Positions 39,231-49,695 of a DNA stretch of 64,000 bases are shown here, piece after piece. This DNA is from Edolisoma coerulescens (taxonomy: Eukaryota; Chordata; Aves; Passeriformes; Campephagidae), in contig VWZW01000500.1 of NCBI GenBank assembly GCA_013397115.1, forward strand, positions 931,455-995,454, given 5' to 3'. Below the pieces are notes generated by a model, which did no database searches, had not been told where the DNA came from, and saw only the letters and a list, made by a program, of their open reading frames with translations. Every line of letters begins with the position of its first letter. Position 1 is the first letter of the stretch. A program made the translations under genes and the position numbers.

Positions 39231-41200
39231 TTTACCATCAGGGATAGAGAAGAAAAGCTTTTAAGTCAGCCAGCATCAGATTGATTCATAAAGCAAACAG
39301 GAAAAGCATTATGAGGCAAGGCTTCATGCTATGGTAGACATCTCGGAACACGCATCTTTGGCAGCCTATTCATCTTTGGCTAAGGAGGTGGAAACTCTGG
39401 TTTGTCTCCCTGGGCAATGTGTGGAATCCTGTTTATATTCCAGCTCAGTTTATATGGCCTTGGGGAGCAAAGTCTGGTCTTAGAATTAGCTGTAATTTTT
39501 GCTGATCTGATAGTGGTATGACTGGCCAACTATTCTTTTGTATAACTGTATGACAAATTCATTATATACTCCTATTTTTTAAAACTGTTGTGCAGTGAAG
39601 GTACTTGTTTCATCTAAGACAAACAGCTGGTGGTGATTGTGAGAGTCCTTGCATAGGTGATTTGCAAAGATTTCTTTCTTTTTATTATATGGAGAGTCGC
39701 ATTTAAATTAAAAGAAAAAAACCTACGAAAAAGGACTAATCAGGGATACTATTTCATAAATGCAGAAAGAATTCCATAAATGCCAAAGCATTTGAAAAAT
39801 GCATGAAAGCAAAATTATAAGTTCACTGTTATGTTAGATGCAGTTTAAATATATGTAAATGTACCTGCAATATATTGAACCTAATAAAAAACCGTTCAGG
39901 TTTACTTAGCGTTAGGTACACTAACTTGTCTCTTTCAGTTATTTTAATATATTAGGCCACATATTTTTTTAATCTATTTTATAAAGATGTTTATTAGCAG
40001 TAGACTTTAGTTTAATAACATACAGTAAATCACTCCTACTACTTAGTCTTTGAGAACAGTTGTTTCTCACAGTTGTGGATCAGCAATATGTTTGTTGCTA
40101 CACAGAAGAAGATACTGATTGATAGTTTGTGATGCAAAAAATTATGACTTTTAAACTTGTGGGTTATAAGGTAGGCAAGACCTAGGTGAATGATCTTGGC
40201 TCCTTGGCCTCAAGCATAAGTGTCTTTTTCATGGCTACAAGGTTAGTTCAGGAGTGTATGTGGAGCACTGCAGTAGAAAGAACTGAGACATAAAGACAGC
40301 AAGGATGGCACTCCTGTCCTTTAGAGCAGAAGGACTCCAAAGGAGTAGAAACGGGACTATATCTGTCCTGTTTCAGGTTTTTTAAATAAAAAATCACTCA
40401 GATGGTTTATGGGAAGGGAATAAGCATCACCAAATTCTCTAATGAAAATGTTTTGTCACACTGTTACTACATTTTTTCCAGGTAGTTATGTGAATTTTTA
40501 TTGGGATATATCATACCAAGATACAACTCTGGTTTTATGAGACTGAGTGCTGCAGTCTTCATACTCTTGTGGGGGCTTTTTATTATTATTTTTGTGAAGA
40601 CCAGTATGTATTGGTTCTGTTAACTTTGTCTTAACTAATGCAATCCATTTTTCTTTTGCCTGTGGATTAAGATGCATAAAAACCAGTATGAAAATGTGAA
40701 AACTGAAATGTAATTGCTACTGTAGCGTGTGCTGCGTCAGCCCGCCACATAATTATTATCCTTAAAATGTCAAATTTGAATATAACGTCTTTAAATTGCT
40801 TATTTCAGACATTAGAGGAAAAATTAAGAAGAAACTACTGTAAAAGATTTAACACTTACCAGTGTTTGAATTAGTAACACAATTGAATTAAGTTTTGGTG
40901 TTAAAGCAGCAATAGCAGTGTTGTATTTGGACTAAGAAGTTCCTTGCTGGGTTGTCACGCTTGACATTAATTATTGATAAGGCATTTCAGAAATAGCGCA
41001 TGTGCTGTCGGAGTTGACTGTAACATAAGATAGGGACAGTAGCGATGGCAGGGGGGTTACAGCCAGGGAAGCACCTGTAGCACCTGGAGTTACGTGCTGC
41101 TCGTCATCAGACTTTTATTTTGTTGCAATGAGTTCATATGAGCGATTAAAATAATGGAAAGATGAGTCGTCAAGCTTATTTCTATCGTGTCCCTCCGCAG

Positions 41201-41275
41201 GAATTGCATAGAAGAACCCAACTTCAGCCTGAGCCAGCAAAGACGAAGGCTCTGCAAACAGTTATCGAAATGAAG
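41201..41275 (+). CDS. ERC2: ERC2 coding exon (25 codons), short linker exon
   Basis: The exon is bounded by TCCGCAG and donor GTATGG. It is 75 bp and phase 0 at both ends. It starts ELHRR directly after the HLRE end of the previous exon and runs through TQLQPEPAK to ALQTVIEMK, about residues 359-383 of ERC2. The proline-containing TQLQPEPA part should interrupt the coiled coil, and the ALQTVIEMK end resumes helix. It is too short for a self-standing domain. Removal would keep the frame, so it could be a cassette exon, but alternative use is not shown by the sequence. An LTR starts only 61 bp after its donor. Confidence 0.95.
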
Positions 41276-41656
41276 GTATGGTCTTTGCATGTTTCCCTGT
41301 GTGTTATTTTTACAGCATGAAGTTGTGTCATTGGCATGACTGGGATGGAGTTAATTTTCCCCGTAGCAGCCTGTCTGGTGCTGTGTTTTGAATTTCAGAC
41401 CGAAACAGCGTTGATAACATGCTGATGTTTTAGCTGTTGTCCAACAGGGCTTACACAGAGCGAACGCTTTCCCAGTTTCTCACTCTTCTCCCCCCCTGCA
41501 AGTGGTGGGTGGGTGGGGTGGACAAGAGGCTGGGAGGGAGCATAGCAGGGACAGCTGACCCAAATTCACCAAAGGGATATTCCATGCCATTGTGTCATGC
41601 TCAGCCTCAGCAAACTGAAGGGAGGACATTGAGAGTCACGGCATTTGTCTTCCCAA

Positions 41657-41657
41657 N
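41657..41657. other. Ambiguous base N (probable contig join)
   Basis: One N separates the end of the first partial LTR copy (TTTGTCTTCCCAA) from a restart at CCGTAGCAGCC, which also occurs 297 bases earlier. A single N at a repeat restart is the mark of two overlapping contig ends that were not merged. Confidence 0.8.
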
Positions 41658-42066
41658 CCGTAGCAGCCTGTCTGGTGCTGTGTTTTGAATTTCAGACCGA
41701 AACAGCGTTGATAACATGCTGATGTTTTAGCTGTTGTCCAACAGGGCTTACACAGAGCGAACGCTTTCCCAGTTTCTCACTCTTCTCCCCCCCTGCAAGT
41801 GGTGGGTGGGTGGGGTGGACAAGAGGCTGGGAGGGAGCATAGCAGGGACAGCTGACCCAAATTCACCAAAGGGATATTCCATGCCATTGTGTCATGCTCA
41901 GCCTCAGCAAACTGAAGGGAGGACATTGAGAGTCACGGCATTTGTCTTCCCAAGTAACTCTTGTGCCTGATGCAGCCCTGCTCCCCTGAAAACAGCCAGG
42001 CATTGACCTGCCCATGGGGAGCAGTGCATGAATTCCATATTCTGCTTTGCTTGCATGCACAGCTTT

Positions 42067-42067
42067 N
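42067..42067. other. Ambiguous base N (probable contig join)
   Basis: One N follows GCATGCACAGCTTT and precedes a restart at CTGTTGTCCAACAG. The sequence CACAGCTTTGCTTTATG appears complete in the next copy, so the second copy stops where its contig ended. Confidence 0.8.
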
Positions 42068-44209
42068 CTGTTGTCCAACAGGGCTTACACAGAGCGAAAG
42101 CTTTCCCAGTTTCTCACTCTTCTCCCACCCTGCAAGTGGTGGGTGGGTGGGGTGGACAAGAGGCTGGGAGGGAGCATAGCAGGGACAGCTGACCCAAATT
42201 CACCAAAGGGATATTCCATGCCATTGTGTCATGCTCAGCCTCAGCAAACTGAAGGGAGGACATTGAGAGTCACGGCATTTGTCTTCCCAAGTAACTCTTG
42301 TGCCTGATGCAGCCCTGCTCCCCTGAAAACAGCCAGGCATTGACCTGCCCATGGGGAGCAGTGCATGAATTCCATATTCTGCTTTGCTTGCATGCACAGC
42401 TTTGCTTTATGTATTACACTGGCCTTATCTCAAACAATGGGTTTTTCCCACTTTTGCCCTCTGGTTCTCTCGCCCGTCCCACTGAGGGGGAGTGAACGAG
42501 CAGCTGTGACACTCAGCTGCCTTCCAGGGTTGATTTATGACTGTGTAGTCATTAAATGCTTCATTTACCGTGTCAATTTATTTTGTTATGTAGCTAGGAA
42601 TAATTAGTATTTATTTCTCCTGGTCTGTTTACTAAATAAAATTGATTAAAAAAATGAAGTGTAGCACTGCTGAATAATGATAAATGAATGTTGCTTTTAA
42701 AAAAGACTAGGATGTGTGTTTTAGGAGATCCGAAGTACATGGAATAAACAGGCAAACAGAGTCCAAGGCAAACTGTCCAAGGCTAATGTAAAATGTTTTC
42801 CTTCTCAAACTTTAAAACCAATTCTTCTGTTGGTTGGTATTAGGCCATAATTTTACAGCCAACCTAAGGAAAATATTAGTTGCATCAGCAGATATGAACA
42901 AATATGACGAAACAGCTCTCTTAGTCCTGACTATAGTTTTCTCTTTTTGATGCATAGTATTACTAAAGTGTTGTGGCTTTTTCCTCCACAATAACAAAGA
43001 ATAAAAATAGTAATTTAAAAAGTGAAAACTGATATTTTTGCATAATTCTATGAGTCTGGAATGTTCATCTTTAAGAAAAATACCATGAGACCTGAGATAA
43101 TTTGTGTGTTGGCAATGCTGCCTGAAATTCGTTAATAGATGGTCTTTCATTTCAGTCTTAAAAGGAAGTGCAAATTAAAGGCCTCATTTTGCCAGTGACT
43201 TCTGTTATGAGCAAATGAGTTCAGCATGTCTGAACATTGTGGTAAATACACAGTTAAAACAACAGCAGGACTTTATAAATACACTATCTATCTTTTAATA
43301 GACAATAATTAGCTTGGATTATATGAGTAACAAAGAAGGTACATGGATTACAGAATTACATTTTTTGATGTGTATTTGCTTTGGACATTAGTTCAGAAGT
43401 CTTTGTATGAAATCTAAAATACGCGTTTTTTGCCGTAACTCATTGCCTTAAGTAAATGGGAAAGTAAGGTAGTGGCTGAGAAACTTGGTTTTTCTATTAA
43501 TATTCAGAATTATAAATGTGAAAGTTTTGGGATACAAAAACAATGTTAGAATAATTTCTGAACTTTCATGTGGGTTATTAACAATTTAAAGGACATGTTG
43601 AAATTGATTTTCAGTTTCTCTTCCTGTACCAAAACTCTTTGAAAAGAGCAGGGATGGGGGGTACACGACACACGAATGACACATGTGATGGCTGTAGTTG
43701 CTCCTGACAGTGGCTGTCCCTGAAGACAGTGAAGTGTTTTCTGTCTGGCACCCAGGAGAGGTGGGCGTGGTGCAATGTTCCACTGTTTAAAAATCGGATC
43801 TTTGTAGAGAGGCCTTTCATTTGTCACGAGTGAGCTGCAGTCGTGTTGCTGGAGTGCTGATGCCGAGCTGCTTTTCGGCTCTGAGGCACCCAGTTCTTTC
43901 TGTCCCTGGGAACACACACCCCTTTGGGGTTGCCCTGTCTAAAATAGGCTTAATATTGAAAAGAAAAAGGGACAAATGTAAGATGTTGAAATCCACATGA
44001 TTAAACAGCAGTTTTCATTACAAGTTCCAGATTTGGACTGTTTTCAAGTAAATTTAAATTGTCTTAATCCAGACAGCATTTGTTTTGAAAAAAATGTGGA
44101 ACATTTGTTTTGAATGATCAAGCGTTGAAGGAATTGTTTCCCTACAGTGTTGAGGGTAGAAGGAGGGAGAGGATTAGCTGTAATATGGCAGTCTCAGGCC
44201 ATCCACTTC

Positions 44210-44920
44210 CCCACGCAGAGGCTCCAAGCAGTTTACATTTCTCTTCACCACACCCAGCCCCTTCCAGCCCCTCACCACTTTGGCTTTTGTCTGAGTCCCT
44301 TCCATGGCTCCCCCAGGCTCTGCCAGGATGCAACTTTCCCTCCTTTGTAAATCCTTCTATTCTTTCTGTGGTTTTCTTCTCTCCCTTGCCACTGCTGAAT
44401 TCTTTCTGTCCTTTTTCCCAGTCTGTATTCTCTTTCATCCAATCAAGTATACCTATTTCTCCTACCTATCCTCTCTCGTGTTTATTTGCCCTAGACATCT
44501 TCTGAACTACCTTTCCTGTCCTGTCATCTTCTTAATTTCCCTCTAAAACTTTGCAAATAATTGCTTTTTCTTACAGCAGTTGCATTTTCTGCGTAACTGC
44601 TGTCTTGTTGACCAGTGTCCGTCTCCTGTATGTTCATGCAAAATAAAAAAGGGCAAACAAAAAAGATGACAATGTCACATCCTATGCTTTGACTCCTGTT
44701 TTTCTTGCTTTATTTATTCCTTTCCAGATATCTGTTGTCTTTTCAGATGCATTGCACAGGCCTTTCTTTCCTAACTTTCTGGTTTTGCTTCATAGACACA
44801 TTTGTTTCCAGATGTCCCATGTCTTTTTCTCTATTGTTTCTCATGACATTCTCTACTCTGTTCTCTTTTCTGTAGCTGACCTTATTCTCCAGAAGCCCTT
44901 TTTTCTTCTGGAAAGCAGAG
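44210..44920. other. Pyrimidine-rich (C/T on + strand) intronic stretch
   Basis: For about 700 bases the + strand is dominated by C and T, with many TTCC, CCTT and TCTTTC tracts and few purine runs, unlike its flanks. It opens a few frames rich in S, P, F and L on +, and in E, K and G on minus. These result from the composition and show no domain. It could be a decayed simple repeat or old element; I do not recognise it. Confidence 0.5.
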
Positions 44921-45336
44921 TCACAAAACTGAGGGAGGGCAGTAGGCTTCCCTTTCCCACACGGTCCTGTTATTCCCTCAAGCTAGTCTAGTTTTGATGC
45001 AGTGGTTGCTTTTGACTTTGTGACTGTGGGTATATGTCATTAAACTTCATTTTTTATCCTCAAGCCTAAGTCTTAGTCTGTTAAAGTATAAAATAAAACT
45101 GGTACATGGAAATCTGTCCTTTAATTGCAGTTGCACCCATGCATGCTTGCTTGCATATTGAGTGCTGGCAAATGCCAGATGACTGATGTCTTTGAATGTA
45201 TTTTGAATGTCAGTGATATTCAAAGTTGATGGACACCTATTGATAGAATAAAAACATTAAAAGGGAACATACTTTTCACTTCATTTTATGATAAGTACTC
45301 CTGAGCACGTGAATCGGGTCAAAACTTGCTCATCTC

Positions 45337-45818
45337 TTGTGAGGCCCCACCTGGAGTGCTGCCTTCTGTTCCAGGCTCCACAGGACAAAAAAGACATGGG
45401 CCTTGGATGGAGAAAGTCCAGAGGAGAGCCATGACAATGATCAGAGGGCTGGAGCAGCTCCTGTACAGATGGGCTGGGAGAGTTGGGGCTGTTCAGCCTG
45501 GAGAAGAGAAGGCTCCTCAGTGACCTTGTAGCCTTTCAGTACTGAAAGGGGGCATGTAAGAAAGATGGGGACAGAGCTTTAAGTAGAGCCTGTTGTGATA
45601 GGACAAGTTAAACTGAAGTAGGATAAATTTAGATTGGACATCCGTAAAAAAAGAATTTCATGATGAGGGTGGTGAGGCCCTGGCACAGGTTGCCCAGAAA
45701 AGCTGTGGATGCCCCATCCCTGAAAATGTTCCAGGGCAAGTTGGATGGGGCTTGGAGCAACCTGGGATAGTGGAAGGTGTCCCTGCCCATGGCGGGGGGT
45801 TGTAACCCAACCATTACA
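45337..45818 (+). mobile_element. CR1 LINE, 3' portion (5' truncated, damaged 3' end)
   Basis: Typical CR1 blocks are seen in order: TGAGGCCCCACCTGGAGTGC, TTCCAGGCTCCACAGGA, a TCCAGAGGAGAGCCATGA block, GGCTGTTCAGCCTGGAGAAG, GAGGCCCTGGCACAGGTTGC, GATGCCCCATCCCTG, and CCTGCCCATGGCGGGGGGTTG. The last part jumps to a remnant of the AACCCAACCATT end, so the final block (GATCTTTAAGGTCC-type in the CR1 pattern) is deleted. It is on the same strand as ERC2 and non-coding. Confidence 0.9.
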
Positions 45819-46424
45819 TGTTGCTATGGTCTAATTCTGTCATCACTAAAACAGTGATATTACTTGAGAGAGAAAATCAGAAATTGCCTACAGATATGGC
45901 CTATACTCCATACTCCTTTTCATCTCAAGGACAGGATATTGAAAAATATGTGGATTCTAGCAACTATAAAGTCTTTATAAATGTAAGCTGTAAAGTAAAC
46001 GAAAATATTTGTGGTTTACCTTACTTGCAGAAAGAGCCATCTTTATGTATTGATCCAGCTGTGATATTTCAGGTATGGGTTTGGTTCTAGAGGAGTGTGT
46101 ATGTGTGTTTGCAGTGCAACATACTCCATTGTTAAGATTGCATGAACTTTCACTTCCCCTCTCTTCAAAGATAAACCTGAATATTCCCTGTATTAAATTG
46201 ACAAGGTAAAAATTCATACAGTAAGAGTAGTTGTGTATGGTCTGCTGACAGCATGTGTACATAAGTGCTTTATTAAATGTGAAGTTTCAAATATTACCTT
46301 CTGATTTCTTGTTGAATGCCCTACAAGCAAAATTTTTCACAGGCATAATTTAAATTTGTCATGTATCTCAAATGATGAACAGTAGCATTTCCTTACTTTT
46401 CCTTTCAGAGTAAGACAGCCTGGA

Positions 46425-46502
46425 ATGCTGTATTATATAGGATTGAACTTGATGATTCTTGTGGGTCCCTTCCAGCTCAGAATATTCTGTGATTCTGTGA
46501 TT
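46425..46502 (+). mobile_element. CR1 LINE 3' tail (very short)
   Basis: GATTGAACTTGATGATTCTT, GTGGGTCCCTTCCAGCTCAG and ATATTCTGTGATTCTGTGA form a standard CR1 3' end with two copies of the terminal ATTCTGTG octamer. Only about 75 bp are present. It lies about 600 bp downstream of another CR1 whose own 3' tail is damaged. The two appear to be separate insertions, because both carry parts of the same 3' region. Confidence 0.85.
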
Positions 46503-49500
46503 ATTTACAAACGTTTTGCCCTTTTCGTGCCCCTCAGTTTTCAGGAAATGTACTGTAGGACTCCTGTAAGGACTGATATGATTCATGAAACATAATTGTG
46601 GAAACTCGTTTGTAGAGTTAGTCTTTTTCTGTTGTGAAGTATTGTTTTCTTCAGCATCAGGGCACATACTAATTTTTTTCACATTCCAAAAGAAGTGGGT
46701 TTCTGCTAGGTCCAGCCAGCAGAAACCTGAATAGCCCTAACCTCTCCCAGAATATCTGCAACACTGTTCTAATAAAGGAGATAAGGAAGAAGTATTGGTT
46801 ACTGCTGGAAGGAGGGGATAGATTAGGGTGAGTGCCCTGATCTCTATCACAAATCCTGCTATATAATCTTATGTCTTCTAACAGATTTAGAGGGCCTGGC
46901 TGGAAAAATCTGAACAAATGCTGCATTGTTGTAGAACTCAGAAGATGTTTATTAGTACCATTTAAAACTAATCTGCTTCCTTAATATTATTGCAAAGGAA
47001 TCTTCGTTGTGATTCAACACAGACCATGTAGTTTTTTAGAATGTTGCTAATGGGGATAAATCTTAGAGGTTTGAAGGAAATATTGCATCTGTTCCCATTT
47101 CAGTTTCTGAAAGCTTGCCAGACCGTGTGCCCCAACAAGACTGGTTGAAAGTTTTCCAATTGAAATTTTCTGTGGGAAAACGCTGATTCAGCTGAATCAG
47201 AAGATTTTGTGGGAATGCGCCTGTTCTGTCAAAACTTTTGGCAAATTCAAAGCTACCTAACTTTCTAAGCGTCCTGTAAGTCAGCCCAGCTCCCCTGTGG
47301 CAGTACCCACTGGGAGCTCTGGGCTCTCTGTATTATCTTCGACCTACAAGGTTCCTCACTTTCCAGCAGTTATCCAGGCAGGAAACCTGTGAGGTTTCAT
47401 GGGCAAGCCAGCATGCAACAGGGAACAGCACCTCTGACTTTCACAAAATTGGTGAAATTGCTGGCTTCTGTTTCAATAAAAAGTTAATATAAAACTTAGT
47501 GACAATTTTTCAAGACATAGGAAAATAGCTTTTACGCATCTCTAATCACAGTATGCAGAGATTGATTAAAAATAAACTTTTCTTCAGAGATTTCAATCTC
47601 GTGATGAAGTAGATGTACAGAAAGTGCTTCCACGAGTTAGGTTAGATATTTCTCATAAAGCTTAAATGTTATTCTGTGATGTATAAACCTTCTAAAGAGT
47701 GTAGCAGGCTGTGCTATAAATTGTTTCTGCCATATTATATTTGCAAACACGTACAATACGAAGGCAGTACAAAAAGGCAGACTCTTATAGACTTAGCTGG
47801 GGAGATTTGGTGAAGACTATTCCCAGATGTCATGTCATAACAGGTCATGTAAGTATTAATATATTTCATTGCAAAATCATTCCAAAGTGTAGTGAAGCTT
47901 AGGTTTTTCTTTTATCTTCAAAAATAGGAGGAAAATATTTCTGAAATGAAGTCTAATGGAGCAAGCTGAATTGATTGTATCTGTGAGAGCTACAATTATT
48001 TTTGTGTTGTGTTAAGTCTTGAGAGCTTTTAAATACTTTGTTATCTTGCAGTATTTTTCCTTTTGTGCAGCTTATCCTAATGAGAAGATTTAATGAGAAT
48101 TCTTCCTTTTTTTCATTCCATCTCAATATTTGACTTCTGTGTTTTAGAATTAAAATTAATTTTAAAGTTATTTTTTTGGTGGAATAAGAAAATAATAAAA
48201 GAAAACTTCTCTCAGTTTGAGATTTATTGTTGACTATAAAGATAAAAGCAAAAATGTTTGAGGCATGACAGTGGGCAATCTAAATGGCAAGGCTTAGTCC
48301 TTAGCTTTCATTCTGTATGGATTTACAACAGTGGTCCTCAAAAATAATCTGAGATTCTTTTTCACTTCAGTACCAAAAATTCAGTTGCTTTTTGGAACTT
48401 CATCCAGACTCTTAAACTGCTAAATTTGCCTAGCTTTGTTATGAAAGAAGTTATTACAGGAGTTGTGATTTTTGCTTGTTTTTAGGCAGCGTAAAGAAAG
48501 CAACTAAGTTGCAGTGATTGAAGCTTAGCTTGTCCTGGTTAAAGGACCAATTCCATTTGTATTTTTTTCCCAAATGAGCTTTCTAACTTAATAACCTGGT
48601 CTTTGTGAATCAGGTAGGTTTGTTTTGTGTGGTGTGTTTTGTTTTTCAATTTTTATTTCATATTGATCTCAATGGAACAAGAACTTCATCCAGTCTCTAA
48701 TATTTTATGGGTGGTTGATCCTTTATGTTGTTGACCAGATTTCCTAATGAGTAATTTTGCAATGTTCTTTCAAACAGAAAATTGTGCTTAAGTTTGTGTA
48801 ATCGATTTTCTAATCTTTCTGACTCTCAAAGAAGGGACTTAGTCAATTTCCAAATGACAGGAAACAGCAAAAAACTTCACTGTTTTCCATTGCAGTGCTG
48901 GCACAAGTGGCAGCCATTGGCTGGGGTGTAGAAATTTTTAGTGGTTGTGGTTTTGTTTATCTTGGGACTCACAATAAAAAGTGCTAAATCTCCTCTTAGT
49001 GATGTGGCTAGATTAGTTAAGGAAAAATATATGAGGACACAACCTTTGTCCCTCTTGACAGCAGGCAGAGCTCCAGAGAAAGAGGGACCCTGAGCCTCAG
49101 GCTGAGCCCCACAATGAAGTGGCCTCTTGTCCCGCAGAGACATGGACTGGCCTCTCTAGGCTAAACTTGATGTCTAAGAGCTTGGAGGAACAGCCAGGCC
49201 TAGATGGTTACCAGTGATAACAAGGTTTGTTATCATACATCTGTGGAAAAATAGGGCATCTGCCATTCTCCCTTCATCCCTGTGTAGGAATTAAATGGAA
49301 TTTGGACTGGAATGTATTTTCTACAGACTGTGCAACTATGGTGAAAGATGTCTGGTCTGAATTCTGCATTTCTTTAAGCTAAAACCAATAGAATTATTCC
49401 TGGTTTATGTGCATTCTCTATTTGTACCATCTATTTTTGCTGTCTCATTATTTGATATTCACTCAAGTACAGATATGCTTCTGTTACTCTTTAATATATG

Positions 49501-49539
49501 TCTCATATAATTTTCAATACTCTCTTTTTTGTAACTTAG

Positions 49540-49695
49540 GATACAAAAATAGCTTCGCTTGAGCGCAATATACGAGATCTTGAAGATGAAATACAGATGT
49601 TAAAGACAAATGGAGTTCTGAATACAGAGGACCGAGAAGAAGAAATCAAACAAATAGAAGTTTACAAGAGTCACTCAAAGTTCATGAAAAATAAG
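49540..49695 (+). CDS. ERC2: ERC2 coding exon (52 codons), coiled coil
   Basis: Acceptor AACTTAG at 49539 and donor AAG/GTAAGA, the strongest donor of the four. It is 156 bp and phase 0 at both ends. It encodes DTKIASLERNIRDLEDEIQM and onward to SHSKFMKNK, about residues 384-435, continuing the VIEMK end of the previous exon without a gap. The hydrophobic heptad pattern (I, L, I, L, I, L) fits a coiled coil through the first half, followed by the acidic EDREEEIKQIE part. The ERC2-type NTEDREEEIKQIEVYKSH supports the paralog call (ERC1 has M and R changes here). FMKNK has N where I recall T in mammalian ERC2; ERC1 also has N. Confidence 0.95.

Larger units (their letters stand above)
10556..41200 (+). 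other. ERC2: ERC2 intron, 30.6 kb
   Basis: Donor GTAATG at 10556 and acceptor TCCGCAG ending at 41200 (tract CTATCGTGTCCCTCCGCAG). This is the largest intron in view. Recognised content is a CR1 3' end (13358-13582), a palindromic A/T tract (20334-20378), a CR1 reverse-transcriptase fragment on minus (33785-34092), a 45-bp-spaced direct repeat (35462-35531) and a possible ancient LINE fossil (39040-39230). The remaining stretches are AT-rich, with no coding sequence or RNA gene I can support. Many short open frames exist in both strands, but none resembles a protein domain. Confidence 0.9.
41337..42535 (+). mobile_element. Endogenous retrovirus LTR (sense), present as three overlapping partial copies around two N bases
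   Basis: Sequence beginning TGACTGGGATGGAGTTAATT and ending near the GGGTTGATTTATGA block has the layout of a widespread avian ERV LTR: a pyrimidine/GTGGG-rich middle, CAAAGGGATATTCCATGCCA, TTTGTCTTCCCAAGTAACTC, a CCCATGGGGAGCAGTGCATG block, then an ACTGAGGGGGAGTGAACGAG end. The class (possibly ERVL-like) is from memory and uncertain. No gag, pol or env is present, so it behaves as a solo LTR. The middle occurs three times: 41361-41656, 41658-42066 and 42068 onward, separated by N at 41657 and 42067. A single copy would be about 0.6-0.7 kb. No clear target-site duplication was found. Confidence 0.75.
41276..49539 (+). other. ERC2: ERC2 intron, 8.3 kb
   Basis: Donor GTATGG and acceptor TTTTTTGTAACTTAG. 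It contains the LTR cluster with two N bases (41337-42535), a pyrimidine-rich stretch (about 44210-44920), a CR1 copy (45337-45818) and a CR1 3' tail (46425-46502). A moderately GC-rich segment with scattered CpGs lies at 43640-43930, without a recognisable gene. From 46503 to 49539 I see no feature beyond ordinary AT-rich intron. Confidence 0.9.

Noticed and set aside
41437..42307. Three near-identical open frames starting MSNRAYTER or similar, looking like a repeated gene
   Set aside because: They are chance frames through the repeated LTR middle. The LTR is non-coding, and the repetition reflects the duplicated LTR copies around the N bases.
44700..44991. Serine/phenylalanine-rich open frame on + resembling a membrane protein
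   Set aside because: The hydrophobic residues come from the C/T-rich strand bias, which gives F, L, S and P codons.
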